Positions 33,880 to 40,854 of a stretch of 42,322 nt of DNA are shown here, one piece after another. A program made the position numbers and the translations under genes. The stretch lies in contig WYBM01000001.1 in the NCBI GenBank assembly GCA_011525915.1, forward strand, positions 1-42,322, written 5' to 3'. The notes under the pieces were generated by a model. That model had not been told where the DNA came from and made no database searches. It saw only the letters and a list, made by a program, of their open reading frames with translations. Every line of letters begins with the position of its first letter. Position 1 is the first letter of the stretch. This DNA comes from Ardenticatenaceae bacterium. Its GTDB lineage: Bacteria > Chloroflexota > Anaerolineae > Promineifilales > Promineifilaceae.

Positions 33880-34032
33880 TTACTCCACGGGTGAAGGTGC
33901 ACCACAATAGAGGCATTCTCCCAGTATGCCATCAGCATAAAAGTGGCACGTGGGGCAGTGGAAGTAAACAAAGGGGCCTGGCGGTTTTTCCCGCCCTTCC
34001 TGCCGAATGCCTTCGGGCGAAATTGGGGGCAT
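33880..34032 (-). CDS. Small (50-residue) zinc-ribbon protein
   Basis: On the minus strand ATG 34032 opens a 50-codon frame ending at TAA (33882-33880). Its C-terminal half reads FVYFHCPTCHFYADGILGEC then LYCGAPSPVE, a four-cysteine zinc ribbon (C-x2-C ... C-x2-C). An AGGAGG lies about 17 bases before ATG 34032, further than usual, and a stop codon sits in frame between them, so the true start or a small frameshift is uncertain. The 3-bp gap to the DUF983 gene, also a zinc ribbon, supports it as a real gene. Confidence 0.5.
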   Translation of the reverse strand: MPPISPEGIRQEGREKPPGPFVYFHCPTCHFYADGILGECLYCGAPSPVE

Positions 34033-34076
34033 CGATGGGGATCATGGGACCTCCTATTTGACAAGCATGGGCTCGT

Positions 34077-34799
34077 CTATCCGTGGGTCAGTGTTTTTTG
34101 CTGCAAATGGACCAACTCAGCAATACCGGCGGCCGCCAGATTGATTAATTGGTCAAGTTCGTCACGGGAAAAGGGAACCTTCTCGCCGGTTCCCTGCACT
34201 TCAATGAGACGGCCGTCACCCGTCATGACCACATTTAAGTCTACGTCTGCGGCCACATCTTCTACATAAGGCAAATCCAATAACGGCGTCCCTTCCAGCA
34301 GTCCTACACTAATAGCCGCTACCTGATGCCGGCATACGGCCGCTGGTATCTGGCCAGTTTCAATGCGCGGCTGGAGCGCCAACTGCACCGCCAGCCAACC
34401 GCCAGTAATAGCGGCCGTGCGTGTGCCACCGTCAGCCTGTAGTACGTCACAATCCACAATCAGCTGGCGGTCACCAAGCTGGGTTAAGTCCAGTGCCATG
34501 CGCAGGCTGCGGCCAATAAGCCGCGAAATTTCCTGGGTACGCCCTTTGGGCCAGCGCTGTTCCCGCTGGCTGCGCTTTTGGGTACTGCGCGGCAGCAGGG
34601 CATACTCGGCTGTCAACCAGCCATGAGACTCCGGCGCATACCGCAGCCAGGACGGCAGCGACTCGTCGATGGTAGCGTTGCACAAAACGTGTGTATCGCC
34701 AAATTTAACCAGGACACTACCTTCAGCCCAGCGGGTAAAGCCAGTTTCAAAGGTAATAGGACGTAGGTGGTCAGGTGCACGGCCGTCAGATCTTATCAT
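34077..34799 (-). CDS. rph: Ribonuclease PH
   Basis: The 240-residue protein begins MIRSDGRAPDHLRPI and has GSVLVKFGDTHVLCNATIDE, RTQEISRLIGRSLRMALDL, VDCDVLQADGGTRTAAITGG and TGDGRLIEVQGTGEKVPFSR, which together identify RNase PH. The catalytic and phosphate-binding residues (RGR-type helix, DVLQADGGTRTA) are intact. It trims tRNA 3' ends phosphorolytically in the cytoplasm. The start has an ACGGCCGT immediately downstream on the plus strand (34781-34788). It is followed by unrelated small genes. Confidence 0.96.
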   Translation of the reverse strand: MIRSDGRAPDHLRPITFETGFTRWAEGSVLVKFGDTHVLCNATIDESLPSWLRYAPESHGWLTAEYALLPRSTQKRSQREQRWPKGRTQEISRLIGRSLRMALDLTQLGDRQLIVDCDVLQADGGTRTAAITGGWLAVQLALQPRIETGQIPAAVCRHQVAAISVGLLEGTPLLDLPYVEDVAADVDLNVVMTGDGRLIEVQGTGEKVPFSRDELDQLINLAAAGIAELVHLQQKTLTHG

Positions 34800-34861
34800 T
34801 TATCTTCGTCATCCGTGAAGGGTAGGCCAACAAACAAGTGGCCCATGACAGTTCACGAAAC

Positions 34862-35098
34862 TTAAGCCGGCTCCCAGGTAATCTCAATCCCCTCAGATTC
34901 GCCCACGGCCTGGCGCAACATGGCAATCAGGGCCGGGTCTCCTCCTCGCACCTCTAACATATCGATGGTGTCCTGGTTAATAAAGTAATCGGCATCTTCC
35001 GGTGATTCCTCTTCCAACATATCTATCAAAAAGCGCAATTCGGTTTCGTTTACTTCACCGATAGGCTGGCCGGTGTCTTCGTTAATCAGCTTAAGCAT
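34862..35098 (-). CDS. Small conserved acidic protein
   Basis: The 78-residue protein is strongly acidic with no membrane helix or signal (MLKLINEDTGQPIGEVNETE; later ESPEDADYFINQDTIDMLEV). Proteins of this style occur in Chloroflexota and neighbouring phyla under uninformative names. ATG 35098 follows GGAGGAAGC. It may be a small regulatory or binding protein; no function can be assigned. It is the last gene before the acquired block. Confidence 0.75.
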   Translation of the reverse strand: MLKLINEDTGQPIGEVNETELRFLIDMLEEESPEDADYFINQDTIDMLEVRGGDPALIAMLRQAVGESEGIEITWEPA

Positions 35099-35195
35099 TA
35101 TGCTTCCTCCATTGGGTAAGTAGATACCCCTATCTTATCACCGGGCAGCGCCAAAACCAACGTTTGTCTGGTCACCAGCAATTCAGCATATGACC

Positions 35196-35316
35196 TCAAT
35201 CAGGCACAAGTTCAAGTTGGTCAAACATAAACTTAAGAACCGAACGCCAATCTGAGAATATCAAATAGCGCAGCAGCGCTTCCACATCATTAAAAACAGA
35301 AAACTTTTGGGGCCGG
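35196..35316 (-). pseudogene. 3' remnant of a DDE transposase
   Basis: The minus strand encodes FSVFNDVEALLRYLIFSDWR then SVLKFMFDQLELVPD and a stop, matching the C-terminus of the transposase remnant at 39665-40101 (TFFNDLKALTRYMVFDSWES, LFEFMIDGLELEMPPP). Only about 36 codons remain, and the remnant abuts the stop of the PHP gene. Its orientation is opposite to the remnant at 40 kb, so the two 3' ends face outward. Confidence 0.65.
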
Positions 35317-36168
35317 TTATTCAATCTGGATACCGAATTGTTGCAGCAGATCGCGACACAATTCTGCCCTGTACTTGATAGGCGGCCTGTTGAAATTATG
35401 GGAGTCAGAACCCGCACTGATCAGTAAGTGATGGCGCCGGGCATACTCTCGATACATCGCCGTTTGTTCAGGCGTGTGTAAAGGATAATGGGCTTCAATC
35501 CCGTCAATAGGGGCCTCACGACGAAGTTCGTCCAGCAGAGTGTGGTCGTAGCATACGAATCCATCACTGCGTCCCGGATGTGCCAGAATACACACTGCCC
35601 CACTTTGATGCGCTGCCTCAACAATCGTAGCCGGGTCATGGGTCATGTAAGCGAAACCACCATTTAGGAGGGTTTGCCCAATGGCCTTCTTATCCTGGAT
35701 CATTTTTGTGGCCAGAGCTAAAAGCTCAGGAAGCTGTTGGGCCGCGGGTTTAGCAAGCATCTGTTCAAGATCTTGCAGATCAAGCGCATAGCCTTTGCTG
35801 AGAAGATAATTGAAAATTTGCCGGGTGTTCTCGTGCTGACGATGGGTCACATCCTGAGCAAGAGCATCGAGATGGTTGTCATCGGGATCAAAGCCATAAC
35901 ACAACAAATCGGTAAGCTTCCCTTTCCACATCGCGCTCATTTCTACGGCCACCAGTAGGGGAAACTGTTTGTCAGCGGCTAATTTTTGTAGTCCACGTGC
36001 AATGTCTACCCGATCATGATCGGTAATGGCTGCAAGACTAAACCTTTCAGCGATGAGATAATCGAGCAATTCTTCATCTGTCCAGTCGCCATCACTGTAG
36101 GTCGTATGCAGTTGAAGATCAATGGTCGCGTTGGCAGCGAGGCTGAGACTGGTCGTGGATAAATTCAT
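35317..36168 (-). CDS. PHP-domain phosphoesterase
   Basis: Motifs run in the PHP order: DLQLHTTYSDGDWTDEELLD near the start, then ITDHDRVDIARGLQ, VAVEMSAMWKGK, CILAHPGRSDGF and late SAGSDSHNFNR. They supply the His/Asp metal cluster of the PHP superfamily (YciV/TrpH-like), which hydrolyses phosphate esters such as 3',5'-nucleoside bisphosphates. ATG 36168 is chosen because GTAGGAGC precedes it with normal spacing. The gene follows an attC-like site and has no octamer copies, consistent with acquisition. Confidence 0.87.
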   Translation of the reverse strand: MNLSTTSLSLAANATIDLQLHTTYSDGDWTDEELLDYLIAERFSLAAITDHDRVDIARGLQKLAADKQFPLLVAVEMSAMWKGKLTDLLCYGFDPDDNHLDALAQDVTHRQHENTRQIFNYLLSKGYALDLQDLEQMLAKPAAQQLPELLALATKMIQDKKAIGQTLLNGGFAYMTHDPATIVEAAHQSGAVCILAHPGRSDGFVCYDHTLLDELRREAPIDGIEAHYPLHTPEQTAMYREYARRHHLLISAGSDSHNFNRPPIKYRAELCRDLLQQFGIQIE

Positions 36169-36204
36169 AACAATTGCTCCTACACACACTCATCTTGGTT
36201 AGCC

Positions 36205-36331
36205 GCCTAACGCCAGTTTCACCGGTGGACGAGGGGACGTGAATCCTTTACCAGGACGATACCTTCACTCACCACCTACTCAAAAGGCCAATCGGCCTTA
36301 GTCTCGCACGCCGCTGCAACAACTGTTAGAC
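36205..36331 (-). other. attC-like integron cassette recombination site
   Basis: On the minus strand the ends are GTCTAAC (36331-36325, RYYYAAC) and GTTAGGC (36211-36205, GTTRRRY). Each is followed inward by a 4-base spacer and a 10-base box. GTTGCAGCGG and GTTTCACCGG (read inward) match at 8 of 10 positions, so the whole is an imperfect palindrome with symmetric spacing. The 127-bp length is in the attC range. An inner hairpin AAGGCC/GGCCTT occurs at 36283-36298. It follows a gene stop by 21 bases, the normal place for a cassette attC. Confidence 0.6.
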
Positions 36332-36352
36332 TGTTTCGCCGCTGATTTGACT

Positions 36353-37240
36353 TCAATCATCATACCCTCTTGGATTTTCTCTGCCCTCAATAACCGCTCT
36401 GTAATCTGTCAACCAGGCCAAGAATTCGCTGGCCTCGAAGCTGTCAAAGCTTTGTATTCGTGGAAGGGTGATGTCTAAACAATGCATTGCCATCCGTACC
36501 TGCATCCGCTTCTTGAAGGCTTCATCATATTGATATCCGGCTATTTGCAAGAACTTCTCTCTCAATGCTGGGGGATAATACCACCAAAGCAAGGAGCCCA
36601 TGTCATGAGCCGGGTCGTCTCGGGACATGGCCTCTAGATCAACCAGATAGATTTTCCCCTCGTTACTAATCAACCAATTGGCATTACAGATATCATTGTG
36701 AGAGGTAATTAGACCAGCCCCTTCAAACCTGGCTACTTCTTGTTCAAGTTGAGCAAGTGTTGCCTCAACATAGTCGGCAGCCTCAAGTACTTGTGACCGA
36801 TACTGTACCCATTTTTGGCGAAGGCTAGCAAGTTTGGTCATGCCCACGTCCTGGTAGCGCTCAGAAGGCACGGCAGGCAAGACCCTTTTTATCGTTGGGT
36901 TATGATGCACTTTGTTAATGATGGTCGCGATTTTTTCAAGGTATTGATGAAAATCTTGCCAGGATGGATGTTTGCCTTTGATAAAGGGTTGTACTAAGAC
37001 AGAGACGCCATCAGCTAAGTGACCAGTCATGAGAACAGCAGGTGTCAGGTCTAATGAGGCTAATACCTGATAGTAAGAGACCTGTGCCCCCAACTTAATA
37101 AAGTAGGTGTCCCCATTCGCCTGAGCGATATAGGTTTCATGTCCACGTCCTGATGAAGGTATGGTGAGTTCCCAATGATGAGCAGAAACGCGATTTTGCA
37201 GAAAGGTCAAGACTTCTTGCCGATGTTGGTGTCTATTTAG
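36353..37240 (-). CDS. Aminoglycoside/choline kinase-like phosphotransferase
   Basis: The kinase-like fold shows Brenner's motif HNDICNANWL (His-x-Asp-x4-Asn) and a following metal site LVDLEAMSRDDPAHDMGSLL. The upstream part contains TYFIKLGAQVSYYQVLASL, which resembles the nucleotide-binding lysine region of APH/ChoK enzymes. It should transfer phosphate from ATP to a small-molecule hydroxyl; the substrate (antibiotic, choline or homoserine) is not predictable. The start is unclear: ATG 37240, ATG 37321 and GTG 37339 are in frame; the first gives the most typical N-terminus. It precedes an attC-like site. Confidence 0.8.
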   Translation of the reverse strand, partial: LNRHQHRQEVLTFLQNRVSAHHWELTIPSSGRGHETYIAQANGDTYFIKLGAQVSYYQVLASLDLTPAVLMTGHLADGVSVLVQPFIKGKHPSWQDFHQYLEKIATIINKVHHNPTIKRVLPAVPSERYQDVGMTKLASLRQKWVQYRSQVLEAADYVEATLAQLEQEVARFEGAGLITSHNDICNANWLISNEGKIYLVDLEAMSRDDPAHDMGSLLWWYYPPALREKFLQIAGYQYDEAFKKRMQVRMAMHCLDITLPRIQSFDSFEASEFLAWLTDYRAVIEGRENPRGYDD

Positions 37241-37374
37241 CATAATGATCTTTGCTCGCAAATAGTTGCCATCCCTGCAACCAATCTTGATGCTTTTGTT
37301 ATTCTGGCTGGCGGCGAGCATGAGGCTCGTAACCTCCACGGCCGTGTCTGGCCCCTGAGCCTCTCTTTCGCGCT

Positions 37375-37395
37375 CTGCTACAACAACTGTGGGGC
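37375..37395 (-). other. Half of an attC-like site
   Basis: Read on the plus strand, CTGCTACAAC, AACT and GTGGGGC parallel the right arm of the attC-like site at 36311-36331 (CCGCTGCAAC, AACT, GTTAGAC), with the spacer identical and 8 of 10 box bases the same. The core is degenerate (GTGGGGC instead of GTTRRRY). I could not find its partner arm. Confidence 0.3.
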
Positions 37396-37443
37396 GATTG
37401 ATTTCCAGCGCTTAACCATTTGTCTCGTTTCCTTCCATCAAAC

Positions 37444-37761
37444 CTAAGTGAACATTAATAGTGAGCCACCCAGGATGATGAACCATCCTCCCACAAAGCC
37501 CAGGGTTTTGAATAAACTGCGCACTCGTTTGCCATTGGTGGTTCGACCTAGCAGGGTGGCTGGTTCGTAATCGAAAACGCGGTAATACCGACCATAGCCG
37601 ATGCAGGCCAGGGTAAAGATGCCTCCCCCTAGCATCATTATGACAGGGGGCAACCAGGCAGCAACGGCTGGTTGGTAACGAGTGATAAAAATGAGCAACG
37701 CCAGCATGCTCATAAAGAGGATGGAAGTGCCAAAACGATTTGGTCGCTGTAAATTAGCCAT
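37444..37761 (-). CDS. Small membrane protein, unrecognised
   Basis: The product has 105 residues with three hydrophobic segments (SILFMSMLALLIFIT, AAWLPPVIMMLGGGIFTLAC and LGFVGGWFIILGGSLLMF) and a charged loop. No signal peptide or known motif is apparent. ATG 37761 is used; a TTG 9 bases upstream is also in frame. It lies 92-101 bases downstream of the TIGR02452 gene on the same strand and may be co-transcribed with it. Confidence 0.6.
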   Translation of the reverse strand: MANLQRPNRFGTSILFMSMLALLIFITRYQPAVAAWLPPVIMMLGGGIFTLACIGYGRYYRVFDYEPATLLGRTTNGKRVRSLFKTLGFVGGWFIILGGSLLMFT

Positions 37762-37862
37762 TAGTATCAATCATCGAATCATCGATGCCTGCGGTTGGAC
37801 GGAAGCCTTGTTGGGTAAAGTGTTCATTTTGTCAATGATCTCTGTTGATATCCTGACCCCTT

Positions 37863-38708
37863 CTATTGAAATCGAGATACAAATGCCTGCAATACGCTTT
37901 TGTCTTTGCGCGGATCATACACAGCGAAAACAACTTGATCAAAACAATTAACAAATTCCGGACTGGTTAACCAGTGCCCAAATGCACCCGCTACCATGCT
38001 GGGGTCATTGCGGAAAACTCCACAGCCCCAAGCCCCCAGCAGGAGTGAACGATGTCCATTTTCCCGGGCGACAGCTAAAACCATGCCCGCACGACGGCGC
38101 AGGGTTGCCTCAATCACTGGTTCAGCATCTGCGTGGCGGCGTAAAACCTCACCAGCATTAGGAGCAGGGGCAGTAATGATAGAGGCTAAAAATAGGTTCT
38201 CCAACAGATTCCGGCTGTGCGTGCGGAAGAAAGGCACTTTGGGAGAATAGATGATGTGGTCCGTATACAAGAGGGAATGCTGTTGGCGGTTCGCCTCATA
38301 ATAATCAGGTTGAGTTGTCAAGCAAGGATACAAACCGGAACAACGGGCTAAATCCTCCTCTTGTGCTTTCGCCCCATTGATAAACCCGCCACCTGGATTT
38401 CGAGCTGAGGCATAGTTTAATAGCACTAAGTCATGACATCCTTCATCCTGAATCAGACGCCGAGCAGCAATTTGTGTTGTTTCATCGGTTACCTTAATTA
38501 CTAAATCTGTTTCAGGCTTTGGAGCAACTTTCTGGCAGTCATGCTGGCTGGTCAGCATAGTATGTAATTGCTCAGGCGTATATAGGCGTGTCCCTGCGAT
38601 AGCCGCCTTTTGCTCAGACAAGAACGCAACGACTATACCAGAGCTGGTAACATAGTGACCGTTTTCTAAAATCGTGAGGGTTTCTTTGGCTACATTTTTC
38701 AGAAACAT
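37863..38708 (-). CDS. TIGR02452/DUF2263 protein, PARG-like (microbial poly(ADP-ribose) glycohydrolase family)
   Basis: The 281-residue protein has the PARG signature GGGFINGAKAQEEDL (GGG-x6-8-QEE) within LLNYASARNPGGGFIN, and later SLLLGAWGCGVFRNDP. TIGR02452 proteins have the macrodomain-like PARG fold and remove ADP-ribose units from modified targets. The catalytic glutamates (QEE) are intact. It lies 38 bp after a cupin gene on the same strand. It has no octamer copies, consistent with acquired DNA; ADP-ribose hydrolases are common in defence and mobile contexts. Confidence 0.85.
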   Translation of the reverse strand: MFLKNVAKETLTILENGHYVTSSGIVVAFLSEQKAAIAGTRLYTPEQLHTMLTSQHDCQKVAPKPETDLVIKVTDETTQIAARRLIQDEGCHDLVLLNYASARNPGGGFINGAKAQEEDLARCSGLYPCLTTQPDYYEANRQQHSLLYTDHIIYSPKVPFFRTHSRNLLENLFLASIITAPAPNAGEVLRRHADAEPVIEATLRRRAGMVLAVARENGHRSLLLGAWGCGVFRNDPSMVAGAFGHWLTSPEFVNCFDQVVFAVYDPRKDKSVLQAFVSRFQ

Positions 38709-38746
38709 GTTATGTTTACCCTGATTCCCAACTTGCCCCCTCTCTT

Positions 38747-39139
38747 TTAATCTGGAAAGATATATTCCACCTCACTAAACGAATCAACGGCAAATACGTA
38801 AAAAATACGCAAGACAGTTTGTCCTGTATTTTGGATGCCATGGTTGGCATTAACTGGAATAAATATGGCGGTGTCAACATTGACAGGATATTTTACCCCC
38901 TCAATCATCATCACGCCGCTGCCACTCAGTATGTAATATAATTCTGGCGGTGCGTGGTGATGAACTTTGAGTTGGTCCCCAGGCATAATTTCAGCTACAC
39001 CTGCTGTCAGGGCTTTGGTTGGGGTTTGGTCAGCACTAAACAATGTACGCCACTGGACACAACCGTGTAGTTCATCATCCCAGCTTGACTCGCTATCTGC
39101 CTTATGTAGGATAACTGGTTTAGTTTGAATCATTGCCAC
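38747..39139 (-). CDS. Single-domain cupin
   Basis: The 130-residue protein has the cupin first motif PGDQLKVHHHAPPELYYILS (H-x-H...E) followed by GSGVMMIEG, and the second motif PVNANHGIQNTGQTVLRIF with the last His. This gives one conserved barrel likely to hold a metal ion. Substrate unknown. GTG 39139 follows AGAGGAAC with normal spacing, while ATG 39133 is the alternative. It is the first gene of a probable minus-strand operon with the PARG-like gene. Confidence 0.82.
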   Translation of the reverse strand: MAMIQTKPVILHKADSESSWDDELHGCVQWRTLFSADQTPTKALTAGVAEIMPGDQLKVHHHAPPELYYILSGSGVMMIEGVKYPVNVDTAIFIPVNANHGIQNTGQTVLRIFYVFAVDSFSEVEYIFPD

Positions 39140-39211
39140 TTGTTCCTCTCAATTTTATTTCACTTCTTTTATAGTTAGCGTTTGCCCAACCGTTAAAGGC
39201 CCATAAAATTA

Positions 39212-39596
39212 TCACTTTATGTCAAAATATCGTTGTAATATGGGGCCAGGTCCGTTATAGGCTATTATATCTTTCTTGAGCCAAGCATCGGCGGCCCGTT
39301 TGACACCACCTGTATGCTTAAACGAAGCCCCAAAATGAGCAGCTTGGGTACGATAGGATGGCTGGTACATCAGTTGTAACGTTGCTGTTAAAAACAGTCC
39401 CCAGTGAAATATAAATCAATGGACATTGCTCATCTAAGGCGTCAAAAGGAAATGGAATACGTGATGTATCTGGTGGCATGGGTGGACCTATAAAAAAGTC
39501 AAAATCCGCATGGTTTCGCCCAGTAAACTGATAGTAAACTGACAAAAAGTCTCTAAACAATTGATTATTCAAAGCCATTTGACTGAATTCAGCCAA
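39212..39596 (-). pseudogene. MGT-family glycosyltransferase with internal deletion
   Basis: The first part reads GPPMPPDTSRIPFPFDALDE then LIYISLGTVFN, the central motif of macrolide (MGT/UGT-like) glycosyltransferases. Immediately after, in the +1 frame, the sequence continues ATLQLMYQPSYRTQAAHFGA, SFKHTGGVKRAADAWLK and ends at a stop 39214-39212, which is the family's C-terminus. About 110 residues between these parts are missing, as is the N-terminal half. It is a clear decayed copy; the protein cannot work. Confidence 0.7.
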
Positions 39597-39647
39597 TTTT
39601 TACATAATTGAAGCGCAAAATGGGCCGAAATTTGTCCAGTCATTTTC

Positions 39648-39664
39648 AGACTGAGAATTGCTGA
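39648..39664 (+). repeat. Left copy of a 17-bp direct repeat flanking a transposase remnant
   Basis: AGACTGAGAATTGCTGA is identical to 40119-40135 in the same orientation. The transposase-like reading frame begins directly after it. Confidence 0.7.
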
Positions 39665-40101
39665 ATTAACCATCACCCATGAGCAAACCGGCCAGCCACT
39701 CTTCCACAATAGTTGGGTCACCAATCATCCCGTCACACCCCACAATGTCATGCATCTAGCCAAAATCGGGCGCACTCGCTGGAAGGTGGAGAATGAAAAC
39801 ATCAATGTCCTCAAGACCAAGGGCTACAACCTCAACCACAATTTCGGTCAACCACAATTTCGGTCATGGTCAAAGCCACCTGGCTAATGTCTTCTTTTCC
39901 CTTAACCTCTTAGCCTTTCTCGTTCACACTGCCCAGCATTTGCTTAACAAGCCTTACCGTCTCTTGCGAGACACCCTGGCTGTTCGTCGCACTTTCTTCA
40001 ATGACCTCAAAGCTTTGACCCGTTACATGGTCTTTGACAGTTGGGAATCTCTGTTTGAGTTTATGATTGATGGCCTCGAATTGGAGATGCCTCCGCCTTA
40101 A
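39665..40101 (+). pseudogene. Transposase C-terminal remnant with a frameshifting 16-bp duplication
   Basis: The first part reads ITHEQTGQPLFHNSWVTNHP then GRTRWKVENENINVLKTKGY, similar to the R-x3-E signature of IS4-like DDE transposases. The second reads HNFGHGQSHLANVFFSLNLL, then RRTFFNDLKALTRYMVFDSW and ends GLELEMPPP. The two parts are out of frame because CAACCACAATTTCGGT is tandemly duplicated at 39833-39864; removing one copy restores one continuous frame. The N-terminal catalytic half is missing. A related 3' remnant lies at 35196. Confidence 0.7.
39833..39864 (+). repeat. 16-bp tandem duplication inside the transposase remnant
   Basis: CAACCACAATTTCGGT occurs at 39833-39848 and 39849-39864. 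Sixteen bases shift the frame by one; deleting one unit gives YNLNHNFGHGQ without a break. Confidence 0.9.
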
Positions 40102-40118
40102 TGCTTATGGTCAATTTT

Positions 40119-40135
40119 AGACTGAGAATTGCTGA
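40119..40135 (+). repeat. Right copy of the 17-bp direct repeat
   Basis: AGACTGAGAATTGCTGA, identical to 39648-39664, lies 17 bases after the transposase remnant stop. Confidence 0.7.
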
Positions 40136-40163
40136 GGAATGTCAGATTGAACTTCATGAGCTG

Positions 40164-40204
40164 ATCCGGTAAGATTGAGAATCGAAGCCAGAATTTTACC
40201 GGAT
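40164..40204. repeat. Inverted repeat ATCCGGTAA / TTACCGGAT
   Basis: Perfect 9-bp arms (40164-40172 and 40196-40204) are separated by 23 bases, in the gene-free stretch between the transposase remnant and the next gene. It might be a terminator or an element end; no T-run follows. Nothing else is apparent in 40136-40335. Confidence 0.45.
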
Positions 40205-40335
40205 TTGCAGGCACACTTCATCGAAACTGACCCAAAACGAGAAGATGCGAATTATCCCTCGTTTTGCAGAGTACCACCACCGGCGACACATTAGTCAATA
40301 GACTTGAGAATTACATACTTTACAAGGAAATAAGA

Positions 40336-40812
40336 ATGGCAAATCTAGATCTAGAAAGTTTACGGAAGATGCTTGAGGACATAGCAAAGGCCATCGTGGC
40401 TATAGGGGCAATTTTTGCGGCCGTCTCGGCCTTCTCAAAGAAGTACTTAAAGCCTTTCTGGACAGCAATACTAAAGCCCTTTTTGAAGTTATTTGTAGCT
40501 TCAATTACGCTGATAGTGCCGATGGGATACATAATATGGCTTTTGCTTTACTGGATAGTCAGAAACCGAAACATTTTTACAGAATCTATAGTCCTCGTGC
40601 AATTAGTTATGTTGCCCACAGTTTTTATTTCCCTTTACGCATTGCTCTGGGGCATCGTGATTTATCCAAAATTAATTCTTCCTCGGTTCAAAAAGCAGCA
40701 ATTAAGCACTCCACAAACGTTAGGAAACAATCAAAGTAAACACAGCGAAGGCGCGCCAAAAGGAGATGATCAGGGCAATCAAATCACTGAGCAAGTAACA
40801 AAAAACGTGTAA
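40336..40812 (+). CDS. Unrecognised membrane protein
   Basis: The product has 158 residues. A charged N-terminal helix (MANLDLESLRKMLEDIAKAI) leads into three hydrophobic segments (IVAIGAIFAAVSAF, LFVASITLIVPMGYIIWLLL and VMLPTVFISLYALLWGIVIY). A hydrophilic C-terminal tail follows (QQLSTPQTLGNNQSKHSEGA). ATG 40336 has AAGGAAATAAGA upstream. The gene is AT-rich and has no ACGGCCGT. The family is not recognised; the layout could fit a pore or signalling membrane protein. Confidence 0.6.
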   Translation: MANLDLESLRKMLEDIAKAIVAIGAIFAAVSAFSKKYLKPFWTAILKPFLKLFVASITLIVPMGYIIWLLLYWIVRNRNIFTESIVLVQLVMLPTVFISLYALLWGIVIYPKLILPRFKKQQLSTPQTLGNNQSKHSEGAPKGDDQGNQITEQVTKNV

Positions 40813-40854
40813 GAGCAAACTAAGCGAATTCTTGATAATGAAGGAGTCTGTTTC

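Larger units (their letters stand above)
1087..37345. repeat. Highly iterated palindrome ACGGCCGT (about 65 scattered copies)
   Basis: Single copies are scattered in genes and between them, for example at 1087, 3573, 3591, 27003, 33494, 33516 and 37338. Within genes it appears in all frames, encoding Thr-Ala-Val, (N/D/Y)-Gly-Arg or Arg-Pro. I count about 65 by eye, about 100 times the chance level. The span given is from the first to the last copy. Copies are missing from 24.8-27.0 kb and nearly so after 34.8 kb. Confidence 0.9.

Noticed and set aside
33867..34064. 65-residue minus-strand frame in the same place as the zinc-ribbon gene
   Set aside because: Its sequence has no protein-like character; the overlapping frame has the four-cysteine ribbon.
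1087..34788. ACGGCCGT copies as a CRISPR or other ordered repeat array
   Set aside because: Spacing is irregular and copies lie mostly inside genes, so no array exists.
37795..37817. GTTGGAC and GTTGGGT as another attC-like site
   Set aside because: Core-like heptamers are present but no symmetric boxes or partner arm were found.
39172..39200. GCCCAAC near the cupin start as an attC core
   Set aside because: The flanking sequence does not pair with any second arm; it overlaps the end of the glycosyltransferase pseudogene region.
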